Below, piece after piece: positions 21,541-30,225 of a stretch of 64,000 nt of DNA. The DNA is taken from assembly GCA_951813325.1 (NCBI GenBank), contig OX638350.1, forward strand, positions 979,029 to 1,043,028, given 5' to 3'. The notes under the pieces are model-generated. The model was not told the DNA's origin. It did no database searches and was given only the letters and a program-made list of their open reading frames with translations. Source of the stretch: an uncultured Acidimicrobiales bacterium. GTDB taxonomy: Bacteria > Actinomycetota > Acidimicrobiia > Acidimicrobiales > Bin134. A program made the translations under genes and the position numbers. Each line of letters opens with the position of its first letter. Position 1 is the stretch's first letter.

Positions 21541-24500
21541 CACAGCGACGCGAAAGTCCGGGCAATGAGCTCGGACTGCTCTTGGGCGTGCACGGCGGCG
21601 CTGCCGGTGGCCGGGCTAGACGACTCGCTGCGGCTGGCCCGGACGATGTCGCTTCGGTCGCCGAACGCGTCGTGGAGGTGGCCCTTCACGTAGTTCCACG
21701 CTCCCATGTTCTGGGGCTCCTCTTGGAGCCAGACCATCTTGCCGGCCTTGGGATAGTGGTCGAGGGCTTCGGCCAGGGCGCCGGCCGGCCAGGGATAGAA
21801 CTGCTCCACCCGCAGCACCGCCGCGGGGGCGCCCGCTCGGTTTCTCTCCGCGATGGCCTCATGGCCGATCTTGCCGCTGGCCAGCACAACCGCGGTGACG
21901 TCGCCTGGATCGGGACCGTCGGGGTCGGCCAGCACGGGCGAGAACCAGCCATCGATCAGCTGGCCTACTGGTGATCTGGCGTCGCGATGGCGCAGCAGCG
22001 ACTTGGGCGTGAACAGCACCAGCGGCTTGGGGCTCGAGCGCTTGGCCTGGTCTCGGAGCAAATGGAAGTACTGGGCTGCGGTCGACAGGTTGGCCACCCG
22101 GATGTTGTTCTCGGCCACCGACTGCAAGAACCGCTCGATCCGCCCTGAGGAATGCTCCGGCCCCTGGCCCTCGAAACCGTGGGGCAGCAGCATGACCAGT
22201 CCCGAGTGCTGGTTCCACTTGTCCTCGGCCGACATCACGAACTGGTCGATGATGATCTGCGCGCCGTTCACGAAATCGCCGAATTGGGCCTCCCAGAGAA
22301 CCAGCGTCTCGGCGTCGGCCACCGAGTAGCCGTATTCGAAGCCCAGGGCCGCATATTCCGACAGCAGCGAGTCGTACACCCACAGCTCGGCCCCGCGGCG
22401 GGCCAGCCCGGCTAGCGGACAGTGCTCCCGGGCCGTTTGGTTGCACACCAGGGTGCTGTGGCGGTGGGAGAACGTGCCCCGACGGGAGTCCTGGCCGGCC
22501 AGGCGGATCGACGTTCCCTCGTCGAGCAGGCTGCCGAAGGCCAGCGCCTCGGCCAGCCCCCAGTCCACCATGCCCTCAGCCATCATCTTGTCTCGAGCCT
22601 CGAACTGGCGGGCCAGCTTGGGGTGCAGGAGGAATCCGGCGGGCACTGATGTGAGCGCGTCGAGCACCCGCTTGATCTGCCCTTCCGACACCCCGGTGTC
22701 CACTGGAGGCGCGACGGGGGGCGTGGTGTGGGCCAGCGCCCCCGAGATCGACAGTTGGAGTTCCCGGCTGCCGGCTGTCCCTGGGCCACCGGGGTCGCCC
22801 GGCGCTTCGTCCGCGGTCCGGTCCCGGGTCTGCACCAGCGCCTTTTGGAGCTTGGCTCGGAACTCGTCCATAGCCTGCTCGGCCTCCTCCAGGGTGATGT
22901 CCCCCCGCTTCACCAGCGACTCCACGTATCGCTTCCGCACCGAGCGATGGCTCTCGATCCTCCGGTACATCTGGGGCTGGGTGTAGCTGGGGTCGTCGGC
23001 CTCGTTGTGCCCTTGGCGGCGGTAGCACCACATGTCGATCACCACGTCTTTGTGGAATTGGTTCCGGTAGGCCAGCGCGAGGCGGGCCACCCGGGCACAG
23101 GCCTCGGGGTCGTCGCCGTTGACGTGGAAGATGGGGGCCTGGATCATCTTGGCGACGTCGGTGCAGTAGTAGCTGGAGCGAGCCGACTCTGCGGTGGTGG
23201 TGAACCCCACCTGGTTGTTGATCACCAAATGCACCGTGCCCCCGGTGCGGTACCCCTCGATCAGCGACAGGTTCAGCGTCTCGCTGACCACCCCCTGACC
23301 GGCGAAGGCGGCGTCGCCGTGGACCAGCAAGGGCAGCACCGGGTAGCGGTCGTCCTCGACGGCGGCTTGGCCTCGCACCAGCCCGCTGACCGGGCTGTGC
23401 TCGCCCCGCTCGTGGCTGATTCGGTCCAGGTGGGCCCGGACCATGCCCTCGACCACCGGGTTCACCGCCTCCAAGTGCGACGGATTGGCGGCCAGCTCCA
23501 CCGGGATGCGGTTGCCGGCCATGCTCTCGAACTCCGAGATCATCCCCAGGTGGTACTTCACATCGCCCGACCCCTGGGTGGACGATTCGTCCAGGTTCCC
23601 CTCAAACTCGCCGAACAGCTGTCCGTAGTCCTTTCCCACGATGTTCACCAGCACGTTGAGCCGGCCCCGGTGGGCCATTCCCATGATCGCCGAGGCCATG
23701 CCCGAGTCGGCGGCCTTGCCCAGTACGGCGTCCAGCACCACGATGGCGCTCTCGGCCCCCTCGATCCCGAACCGCTTCTGGCCCAAGTACTTGGTGTCCA
23801 GGAATCGCTCCAGCGCTTCGGCCGCGTTCAGTCGATCTAGGATGTGCAGCTTGTCGTCAAGCCCCACCGGACTGCCCAGCCCCTCCACCTCTTGTTGGAT
23901 CCACCGCTTCTCTTCGGGTTCCTGGATGTGCATGTATTCCACACCCACCGTCCGGCAGTAGGCGTTGCGGAGCACATGCAAGATCTCGCCCAGCGGCATC
24001 TTGCCGTCGGGCTGGCCCAGGTCGATGCCTCCGGGCCCGGTGGTGAGGAACTCCCGATCGAGATCCCAGATGGTAAGGCCGTAGGTGGCCGGGTCGAGCT
24101 CGGCGTGCATCGCGGGCTCGTTGGCCGACAGCGGGTCCAAGTCGGCGATGAGGTGGCCCCGCACCCGGTACATGTTGACGATCGCGTTCACCTGCACCTG
24201 TTTGGTGATCACGGCCTGTTCCCGGTCGAGGGGCAGGATGTCGGGCCGCCAGCGCACCGCCTCATACGGCACGCCCACCTGCCGGAATATGTCCTCGTAG
24301 AAATTGTGCTTGCCCAGCAGCAGCTCGTGGACCGCGCCCAGGAACATCCCCGACTCGGCGCCCTGGATGATGCGGTGGTCGTAGGTGGACGACAAGGTGA
24401 TCACCTTCGACACACCCAAGTCGGCCAGGGTGCGGGAGTCGGCGGCCTGGTAGGCGGTGGGGTAGTCGATGGTGCCCAGCCCGACGATGACCCCTTGGCC

Positions 24501-25247
24501 GGGCATCAACCGGGGGACTGACTGCACGGTGCCGATGGTGCCGGGGTTGGTGATGCTGACGGTGACGCCGGTGAAATCGTCAGGGCTCAGATCGTTGTTG
24601 CGCACCTTGCGGATCATGGTGTCGTAAAGCTCGACGAAATTGGGGAAGTCCAGCGTGTCGGCCTCGGGGATGCACGGCACCAGAAGAGAGCGGGAGCCGT
24701 CGGCTTTCTCCACGTCCACTGCGATGCCCAGGCCGACGTGGGGGTGGCGCACCACCCGGGGGCCGCCGTCGGCGTCGACGAAGGTGGAGTTCATCACCGG
24801 CCTGTGGTGGGCGATGGCCTGCACCACGGCGTAGGCGATGAGGTGGGTATACGACACCTTGCGCCCTTCGGTGCGCCCCAGGTAGCCGTTGACGATCCGG
24901 CGGTTGACGTCGAGCAGCTTGGCCGGAACCTCTCGGAAGCTGGTGGCGGTGGGCACCGCCAGGCTGGCCTCCATGTTGCGGGCGATACGGGCAGCGGCCC
25001 CCCGCAGCGGGTCACCTGGCGGGCTTTCGGGGGCCCCATCCGGTTCGGGGGCCGCGTTCGGCTCGGCCATCGGCTGGCGCCGGCCCGCAGGAGCCGTCGT
25101 TTCGGCGAGGACCCGGTCGGGGCGGTAGTCGGAGAAGAAGTCCTGCCAGCTCTCGCTGACCGACGTGGGATCGGCCAAGTACTGGCGGTGCATCTCATCT
25201 ACCAGCCAGGCGTTCTGGCCGACGACCTGCTCGGCATCGGTGTCCAT
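21537..25247 (-). CDS. kgd: Multifunctional 2-oxoglutarate decarboxylase/dehydrogenase (E2-E1 fusion)
   Basis: The 1236-residue enzyme converts 2-oxoglutarate to succinic semialdehyde or, with lipoylated partner and E3, to succinyl-CoA. Residues 1-45 hold the E1 N-terminal helix with SVSESWQDFFSDYRPD. Residues about 80-340 form an E2 acyltransferase domain without a lipoyl domain (catalytic DHRIIQG near 288). The E1o part follows with GMAHRGRLNVLVN near 520, HLEAVNPVVEGMVRAH, NNQVGFTT, and the C-terminal transketolase-like region. This architecture is that of mycobacterial Kgd (SucA). Start is ATG at 25245-25247, diverging from xthA with only 41 bp between them. The stop codon lies inside the right flank of the MITE-like element. 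Confidence 0.95.
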   Translation of the reverse strand: MDTDAEQVVGQNAWLVDEMHRQYLADPTSVSESWQDFFSDYRPDRVLAETTAPAGRRQPMAEPNAAPEPDGAPESPPGDPLRGAAARIARNMEASLAVPTATSFREVPAKLLDVNRRIVNGYLGRTEGRKVSYTHLIAYAVVQAIAHHRPVMNSTFVDADGGPRVVRHPHVGLGIAVDVEKADGSRSLLVPCIPEADTLDFPNFVELYDTMIRKVRNNDLSPDDFTGVTVSITNPGTIGTVQSVPRLMPGQGVIVGLGTIDYPTAYQAADSRTLADLGVSKVITLSSTYDHRIIQGAESGMFLGAVHELLLGKHNFYEDIFRQVGVPYEAVRWRPDILPLDREQAVITKQVQVNAIVNMYRVRGHLIADLDPLSANEPAMHAELDPATYGLTIWDLDREFLTTGPGGIDLGQPDGKMPLGEILHVLRNAYCRTVGVEYMHIQEPEEKRWIQQEVEGLGSPVGLDDKLHILDRLNAAEALERFLDTKYLGQKRFGIEGAESAIVVLDAVLGKAADSGMASAIMGMAHRGRLNVLVNIVGKDYGQLFGEFEGNLDESSTQGSGDVKYHLGMISEFESMAGNRIPVELAANPSHLEAVNPVVEGMVRAHLDRISHERGEHSPVSGLVRGQAAVEDDRYPVLPLLVHGDAAFAGQGVVSETLNLSLIEGYRTGGTVHLVINNQVGFTTTAESARSSYYCTDVAKMIQAPIFHVNGDDPEACARVARLALAYRNQFHKDVVIDMWCYRRQGHNEADDPSYTQPQMYRRIESHRSVRKRYVESLVKRGDITLEEAEQAMDEFRAKLQKALVQTRDRTADEAPGDPGGPGTAGSRELQLSISGALAHTTPPVAPPVDTGVSEGQIKRVLDALTSVPAGFLLHPKLARQFEARDKMMAEGMVDWGLAEALAFGSLLDEGTSIRLAGQDSRRGTFSHRHSTLVCNQTAREHCPLAGLARRGAELWVYDSLLSEYAALGFEYGYSVADAETLVLWEAQFGDFVNGAQIIIDQFVMSAEDKWNQHSGLVMLLPHGFEGQGPEHSSGRIERFLQSVAENNIRVANLSTAAQYFHLLRDQAKRSSPKPLVLFTPKSLLRHRDARSPVGQLIDGWFSPVLADPDGPDPGDVTAVVLASGKIGHEAIAERNRAGAPAAVLRVEQFYPWPAGALAEALDHYPKAGKMVWLQEEPQNMGAWNYVKGHLHDAFGDRSDIVRASRSESSSPATGSAAVHAQEQSELIARTFASLC

Positions 25248-25288
25248 GCTGCAAGTCTAGGAACTTCCCAGGAACTAGGGTTCTGCGG

Positions 25289-26083
25289 GTGCGGTTGGCC
25301 ACTTGGAATGTGAACTCGCTGAACGCCCGTATGCCCCGCGTGCAGGAGTGGCTGGAGCTGGCCGACCCCGATGTGCTGTGCATGCAGGAGACCAAGATGG
25401 CCGACGACGCCTTTCCCGGCCTGGCCTTTGAGGCGATGGGCTACGAGTGGGCCCATCACGGCCAGGGGCGATGGAACGGGGTGGCCATCTTGAGCCGGGT
25501 GGGTCTGGCCGACCCCGGCAATGGGTTCGACGACGGCCGAGAGGCCGATCCCGACGCCCGCATCCTGTGGGCCACGTGCGCCGGGGTGCGGGTGGCCAGC
25601 GCCTACATTCCCAACGGGCGGGAGCTGGACCACGACCACTACCACTACAAATTGGACTGGCTGGGCCGGCTCCGGTCCCATCTGGCGGCCAATGCCGATG
25701 CCGGGGCGCCGGTGGTGGTGGCCGGGGACTTCAACGTGGCTCCGGCCGACAACGACGTGTGGGACATCGCTGCCTTCGAGGGGCTAACCCATGTAAGCGG
25801 GCCCGAGCGGGAGGCGCTGGCCTCGGTGCTGGACTGGGGCCTGGTGGACGTGTTCCGCCGGCGGTGGCCCGACGACGGCCTGTACACGTTCTGGGACTAC
25901 CAGGCAGGGCGGTTCCACAAGCGCCAGGGGATGCGCATCGACATGGTGATGGCCACTGAGCCGCTGGCCCGACGGGTGACCACGGTCCTGATGGACCGCA
26001 ACGCTCGCAAGGGTGAGAAGCCGTCGGACCACGCTCCGGTGGTGGTGGACTTCGACTGGGGTGATGCCGCCGAGGGCGGCTGA
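25289..26083 (+). CDS. xthA: Exodeoxyribonuclease III
   Basis: AP endonuclease and 3'-5' exonuclease for base-excision repair. The 264-residue protein shows the exonuclease III motifs: ATWNVNSLNAR at residues 4-14, LCMQETKMADDAF near 30, GRWNGVAILSR near 62, the catalytic Asp and Asn of VVAGDFNVAP near 146, and SDHAPVVVDFDW at the end. Start is GTG at 25289. It is transcribed away from kgd and followed 17 bp later by the antiporter gene. Confidence 0.94.
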   Translation: MRLATWNVNSLNARMPRVQEWLELADPDVLCMQETKMADDAFPGLAFEAMGYEWAHHGQGRWNGVAILSRVGLADPGNGFDDGREADPDARILWATCAGVRVASAYIPNGRELDHDHYHYKLDWLGRLRSHLAANADAGAPVVVAGDFNVAPADNDVWDIAAFEGLTHVSGPEREALASVLDWGLVDVFRRRWPDDGLYTFWDYQAGRFHKRQGMRIDMVMATEPLARRVTTVLMDRNARKGEKPSDHAPVVVDFDWGDAAEGG

Positions 26084-26100
26084 GTCCTGGTTGGCCTGCA

Positions 26101-28245
26101 ATGGTTCTCGCTGCTGAATCGGGAGATTTCGACCTTCTGGTGTTCTGGGTCCAGATCTTGGCCCTGGTGACCTCCGCCCACCTCTTCGGGGTGGTCATGA
26201 GAAAGGTGGGGTTGCCGTCGGTGGTGGGCGCGCTGTTGGCCGGTCTGGTACTGGGGCCATCGGTATTCGGGATTGTATGGGAGTCGGGCTTCGAGTGGTT
26301 CCTCCCCGATGGGAGCGACCAGAACACCGCCCTCCAAGCCGTCAGCTGGGTCGGGGTGGCGCTGCTGCTGGTGGTCACCGGCTTTGAGACCGACTTGGGC
26401 CTCATCTCCAAGCTGGGGAGGCCTGCCATTCTGGTCACCACCGGAAGCCTGGTGGTGCCATTGGTCGGAGGGGTTGTGGTCGGGTTGCTGCTGCCGTCCG
26501 TCTTTTTGGACCCCGACGCCGAACGGCTTACGTTCACCTTGTTCGTCGCCTTGGCTCTGAGCGTGTCCTCGTTGGCGGTGGTGGCCAAGATCCTCAGTGA
26601 ACTGGGGCTGATGCGGCGGGATTTCGGCCAGATCACCGTCGCCGCCGGTATGGCCAACGATGTGGTCGGCTGGGTCATGTTGGGCGTATTCACCGGCCTA
26701 GCCACCTCTGGCGAGTTTTCGGCCGGGCAAGTGCTGGCCACGCTGGGGGGGATCGTGGCCTTCGGGGTGCTGGCGCTGACCGTCGGCCAGCGCATTGTCG
26801 ACTTGTTCCTGCGGCGAGTGCGGCGCACCGGGGGCAGCCTGGCCGCTGCTTTGATGGTGTGCATGGTGACCATGCTGGGATTCGGGGTGGCCACCGAGTG
26901 GCTGGGAGTGGAGGCCGTGCTGGGGGCGTTCGTGGCCGGGGTGGTGCTGCACCGATCCCGCTTCCAGCATGAGGAGGTCATCCACCATTTGGAAGGTCTC
27001 ACCGGAGCGTTGTTCGCACCGGTGTTCTTTGCCACCGCCGGGTTGCAGGTGGACCTCCGCCTGTTGAACGACGCCGAGGCCCTGTGGTGGGCGCTGGTGA
27101 TCCTGCTGGTGGCCATCATCTTCAAGTTCGCCGGCGCCTATGGCGGCGCCCGGCTGGCCGGCCGCACCCACCGGGCCGGCCTGGCCCTGGGGGCAGGGCT
27201 GAACGCCCGGGGGGCGCTGGAGATCGTCATTGCCACCGTGGGATTGAGCGTCGGGGTGTTCAGCCCCACCGCTTTCTCGGTGATCGTGCTGGTGCCGGTG
27301 CTCACCTCGCTGTTCGCCTCGGCCACGTTGCGAGGCGTGGTGAACAACTGGCAGGGCACCCCCGATGAACAGGAGCGGTTGGGCCGGGAGCAGGCGCTGA
27401 GCCGCAACCTGGTAGTGCGGACCTCCCGGCTGCTGCTGCCCAGCCGGGGCGGCCCGGAGTCCATTGCCGCCGCCCAAGTCCTGCACTTCGCCTGGCCGAT
27501 CGAAGCCGGCGCCACCGTGCTCTCTGTGGGCGGTCGAGATGACGAGTTGGACATCACCCCGTTGCGCAATGTGCTGCACGACCGCCCGTTGGAGCATCGG
27601 CGGGTGCGGGAAGACGATCCGGTACGGGCCATCATCGATGAGAGCCGGCTGGGATTCGGCGCGATCGGACTGGGCGCTCAGGACTATGTCGACACCCAGC
27701 AGGTGATCTCCCCGCTAGTCGACGGGGTGCTTTCGGAGAGCCCCATCCCCGTGGTGGTGGTGCGCCGAGCCCGGAATCTGGACCGACCGCTGCCGGGGGC
27801 GTTCAGCCGAGCCGTGGTGCCGGTTACCGGGAGCCCGGTGTCTCGGGCCGCCCAAGAGGTGGCGTTCAATCTCAGTGCCCAGCTCGGGACCGAGCTGCAC
27901 CTCACCCACGTCAACACCGTGAGGGGCGAGCCCGCCGGGCTGCCATCCCTGTTCAGCCGCCGGATGATCACCCGGAGCGCGTCGAACGTCGGGGAGCGAG
28001 TGGTGCAGCAGGCCATGGCCCACGCCGACGAATTGGGGGCGACCTCCCGAGCCGCGGTGCTGGAGGGCTCCTCGCCGGCTGAGGAGATCCTGAGGCTGGT
28101 GCAGGAGATCGAAGCCGACCTGGTGGTGATGGGGGCCAATCTCCGCCGGGTGGGGGAGCGGCCGTTTTTGGGCCACCGTGTGGAGCAGGTGCTCCGAGAC
28201 AGCGACGCCACCGTGGTGGTAGTGCTGATCCCATTCGATCTCTAG
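26101..28245 (+). CDS. Cation:proton antiporter (CPA2 family) with C-terminal USP-like domains
   Basis: A 714-residue membrane protein. Residues 1-420 contain about 12 hydrophobic segments and CPA2 marks such as VVGALLAGLVLGPSVFG near 41, GMANDVVGWVML near 182 (the ion-binding ND motif), and LGAGLNARGALEIVIATVGL near 362. Residues 440-714 are soluble and look like two universal-stress-protein folds, ending VVMGANLRRVGERPFLGHRV and a nucleotide-binding-type strand. It is likely a Na+ or K+/H+ exchanger gated by the cytoplasmic part. Start is ATG at 26101. Its TAG stop overlaps the stop of the convergent helicase gene in a shared CTAG. Confidence 0.9.
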   Translation: MVLAAESGDFDLLVFWVQILALVTSAHLFGVVMRKVGLPSVVGALLAGLVLGPSVFGIVWESGFEWFLPDGSDQNTALQAVSWVGVALLLVVTGFETDLGLISKLGRPAILVTTGSLVVPLVGGVVVGLLLPSVFLDPDAERLTFTLFVALALSVSSLAVVAKILSELGLMRRDFGQITVAAGMANDVVGWVMLGVFTGLATSGEFSAGQVLATLGGIVAFGVLALTVGQRIVDLFLRRVRRTGGSLAAALMVCMVTMLGFGVATEWLGVEAVLGAFVAGVVLHRSRFQHEEVIHHLEGLTGALFAPVFFATAGLQVDLRLLNDAEALWWALVILLVAIIFKFAGAYGGARLAGRTHRAGLALGAGLNARGALEIVIATVGLSVGVFSPTAFSVIVLVPVLTSLFASATLRGVVNNWQGTPDEQERLGREQALSRNLVVRTSRLLLPSRGGPESIAAAQVLHFAWPIEAGATVLSVGGRDDELDITPLRNVLHDRPLEHRRVREDDPVRAIIDESRLGFGAIGLGAQDYVDTQQVISPLVDGVLSESPIPVVVVRRARNLDRPLPGAFSRAVVPVTGSPVSRAAQEVAFNLSAQLGTELHLTHVNTVRGEPAGLPSLFSRRMITRSASNVGERVVQQAMAHADELGATSRAAVLEGSSPAEEILRLVQEIEADLVVMGANLRRVGERPFLGHRVEQVLRDSDATVVVVLIPFDL

Positions 28246-29687
28246 CTGGTTAGGATGGCGCTGAGATAGGGGGAGGGTGAGCGGGACGCCGTGCGATCGC
28301 CGAAGGCCCGCTCACCGGCCCAGTGGCAGTGCAGTTCCCGCTCGGCTCTGGTGATGGCCACATACAGCAGCCGCCGTTCCTCGGCGACCTCAGCCGACGT
28401 GTGTGCTCGGCTGATCGGCACGAGTCCCTGTTCCAAGCCGGCCAGATGGACGATTGGCCACTCCAGACCCTTGGCCGCGTGGAACGTGGCCAAGTCCACT
28501 GCATCGGTGCTGTTGGACGAGCCGTCGGCGGCGCCTTTCTCGGTACCGTTGGCGTCGAAGCGCACTCGATGGGGGATATCCCGTTGGCGCAGAGCCGCGG
28601 TCAGTTTGGCGGCCTGGGCATTGGTCCGGGCCAGCACGGCCATCGAAGCCCAAGCCGTCTCTGGGCCTTTGGCGTCGCGCAGCGCTCGGGCGATGGCTGC
28701 GGCCTCTTCGGTGTCGTCGGCGTGGGTTGTGACGGTAGGTCGGGGCCCATCGAGACTATGGGATACCAGCGAGGAAGCCCCCGCGGAAAGGACGGCCTGC
28801 CCCGCAGCCAGGATCTGGGGAGTGGAGCGGTAGTTGTCCACCAAATCGAGTACTGCTGCGCCAGGAAGCCAGTCGCCGAACCGCTCGATGTAATCGGAAT
28901 CGGCGCCGTTCCAGCTGTAGATGGCCTGGTGGGGGTCACCCACCGCGCACAGGTCGTTGCGATCTCCCAGCCAGGCCCGCAGAAGGTCGAACTGAAGTGG
29001 ATTCACGTCTTGGAACTCGTCCACGAACAGGTGCTGGAAGCGCCAGCGTCGGGCTTCGGCGTAGCCGGCGTCGTCATTGAGGTCCCGCAGGGCCAAGATC
29101 AGAAGATCGTCGAAATCCACCACTCGGCGTTTGGCCTTTTCCTTCTCGTATCGCTGGTAGAGATCTTCGACCAGAGCGGAGTCCAAAGCTGACCAGCGGC
29201 CAATGCTGGCGGCTGTCTCGACGTAGCGGTGGGGAGGAATGCGGCGGGCCTTGGCCCACTCGATCTCTGTCATCGCATCCAGTACTTCGATCTTGTCCAG
29301 TTGCAGCCCAGCCTGCTTGGCCGCCCTGGCCAGCAGCCCCCGCCTGTCCTGTGCCAGCTCGGGAGGTCGAACACTCCGCTCAGACCATCGGGTGCGCAGC
29401 TGGGCGTATGCCGCGCTGTGGAAGGTGCCCGCGCTCACCGTGTTCCGCATGCCCAGCCCGGCTAAGCGGTCTCGCAACTCGCGGCTCGCTTTGCGGGTAA
29501 ACGTCAGCGCCAGCGTGCGCTTGGGGTCGATGGCGCCGACGGCGGCTTGGTGGGCGATCCGTCGGGTGAGCACCCTTGTCTTGCCGGTGCCCGCCCCCGC
29601 CCGGACGCAAAGCGGAATCCCCGGTTCAACCACCGCAGCCCGCTGTCGCTCGTTCAGCCCATCCAAGAGCCCCTCTAATTCGCTCAC
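28242..29687 (-). CDS. Compact UvrD/Rep-family DNA helicase (SF1A)
   Basis: A 481-residue ATP-dependent 3'-5' helicase. All SF1A motifs are visible in order: Q motif LNERQRAAV, motif I AGAGTGKTRVL near residue 33, Ia LTFTRKASRELRDR, II LFVDEFQDVNPLQ near 215, III GDPHQAIYSWNGAD, IV DNYRSTPQI, V TFHAAKGLEWPIVHLAG near 405, and VI EERRLLYVAITRAERELH near 445. It is much shorter than UvrD or PcrA (about 700). The 2B subdomain expected before motif V is essentially missing, replaced by a short Gly/Ser linker. Role in repair is inferred. Start is ATG at 29685-29687. Confidence 0.9.
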   Translation of the reverse strand: MSELEGLLDGLNERQRAAVVEPGIPLCVRAGAGTGKTRVLTRRIAHQAAVGAIDPKRTLALTFTRKASRELRDRLAGLGMRNTVSAGTFHSAAYAQLRTRWSERSVRPPELAQDRRGLLARAAKQAGLQLDKIEVLDAMTEIEWAKARRIPPHRYVETAASIGRWSALDSALVEDLYQRYEKEKAKRRVVDFDDLLILALRDLNDDAGYAEARRWRFQHLFVDEFQDVNPLQFDLLRAWLGDRNDLCAVGDPHQAIYSWNGADSDYIERFGDWLPGAAVLDLVDNYRSTPQILAAGQAVLSAGASSLVSHSLDGPRPTVTTHADDTEEAAAIARALRDAKGPETAWASMAVLARTNAQAAKLTAALRQRDIPHRVRFDANGTEKGAADGSSNSTDAVDLATFHAAKGLEWPIVHLAGLEQGLVPISRAHTSAEVAEERRLLYVAITRAERELHCHWAGERAFGDRTASRSPSPYLSAILTS

Positions 29688-29787
29688 CCCACTAAGGTAC
29701 CGACGCCGGTGACACTTAATTGCCCAATGCTCTTCATCCTCGCTAGGCCCGGTGGCAGAGGATGCGGTTCGTGGGAGGATGGCGGGG

Positions 29788-30138
29788 ATGGTTGCGGTTT
29801 CGCGGGGGCGGTTTGAGGAGTTGGTGGGGCAGGCGCTGGACGAGATTCCCGATGATCTGGTCGAGGTGATGGAGAACGTGGCGGTGCTGGTGGAGGACGA
29901 GGGCGCCGATCCCGGTATCTGGGGACTATACGACGGGGTGCCGCTTACTGATCGGGGCGACTATGGCGGGGGCGGGATGGTGTTGCCCGACCGCATCTAC
30001 ATCTTCCGGCTGCCGATCTGCCAGGGGTGCGACACCGAAGCCGAGGTGGTGGAGCAGGTGGGGATCACCGTCATCCACGAGGTGGCCCACCACTTCGGTA
30101 TTGAAGACGACCGCCTCGACGAGTTGGGCTGGGGCTGA
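29788..30138 (+). CDS. Metallopeptidase family protein (zincin-like)
   Basis: A 116-residue protein of the small actinobacterial zincin family (formerly DUF1025). The HExxH zinc motif is HEVAHHFGI near residue 101 and the conserved IYIFRLPICQGC segment precedes it. The substrate is unknown. Start is taken as ATG at 29788 because GGAGG lies 9 bp upstream; in-frame starts at 29752 and 29779 exist. It is followed by the CoA-transferase gene after 87 bp. Confidence 0.82.
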   Translation: MVAVSRGRFEELVGQALDEIPDDLVEVMENVAVLVEDEGADPGIWGLYDGVPLTDRGDYGGGGMVLPDRIYIFRLPICQGCDTEAEVVEQVGITVIHEVAHHFGIEDDRLDELGWG

Positions 30139-30225
30139 ACAGAGGTTGAGCGGGGGTGTTCTTGGGCTGACCGACTCGTCTGAAACGCGGGTACTGTCCG
30201 AGCGGTGGACACTTCAGGAGGCTGC

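Noticed and set aside
21386..21568. 60-residue frame through the MITE-like element
   Set aside because: It crosses the right inverted repeat into the antisense of kgd and resembles no protein.
22728..23840. 370-residue plus-strand frame inside kgd
   Set aside because: Kgd motifs are unambiguous on the other strand; this frame is a shadow.
25731..27125. 464-residue minus-strand frame opposite xthA and the antiporter
   Set aside because: Thr/Ser/Pro-rich shadow of two clear genes.
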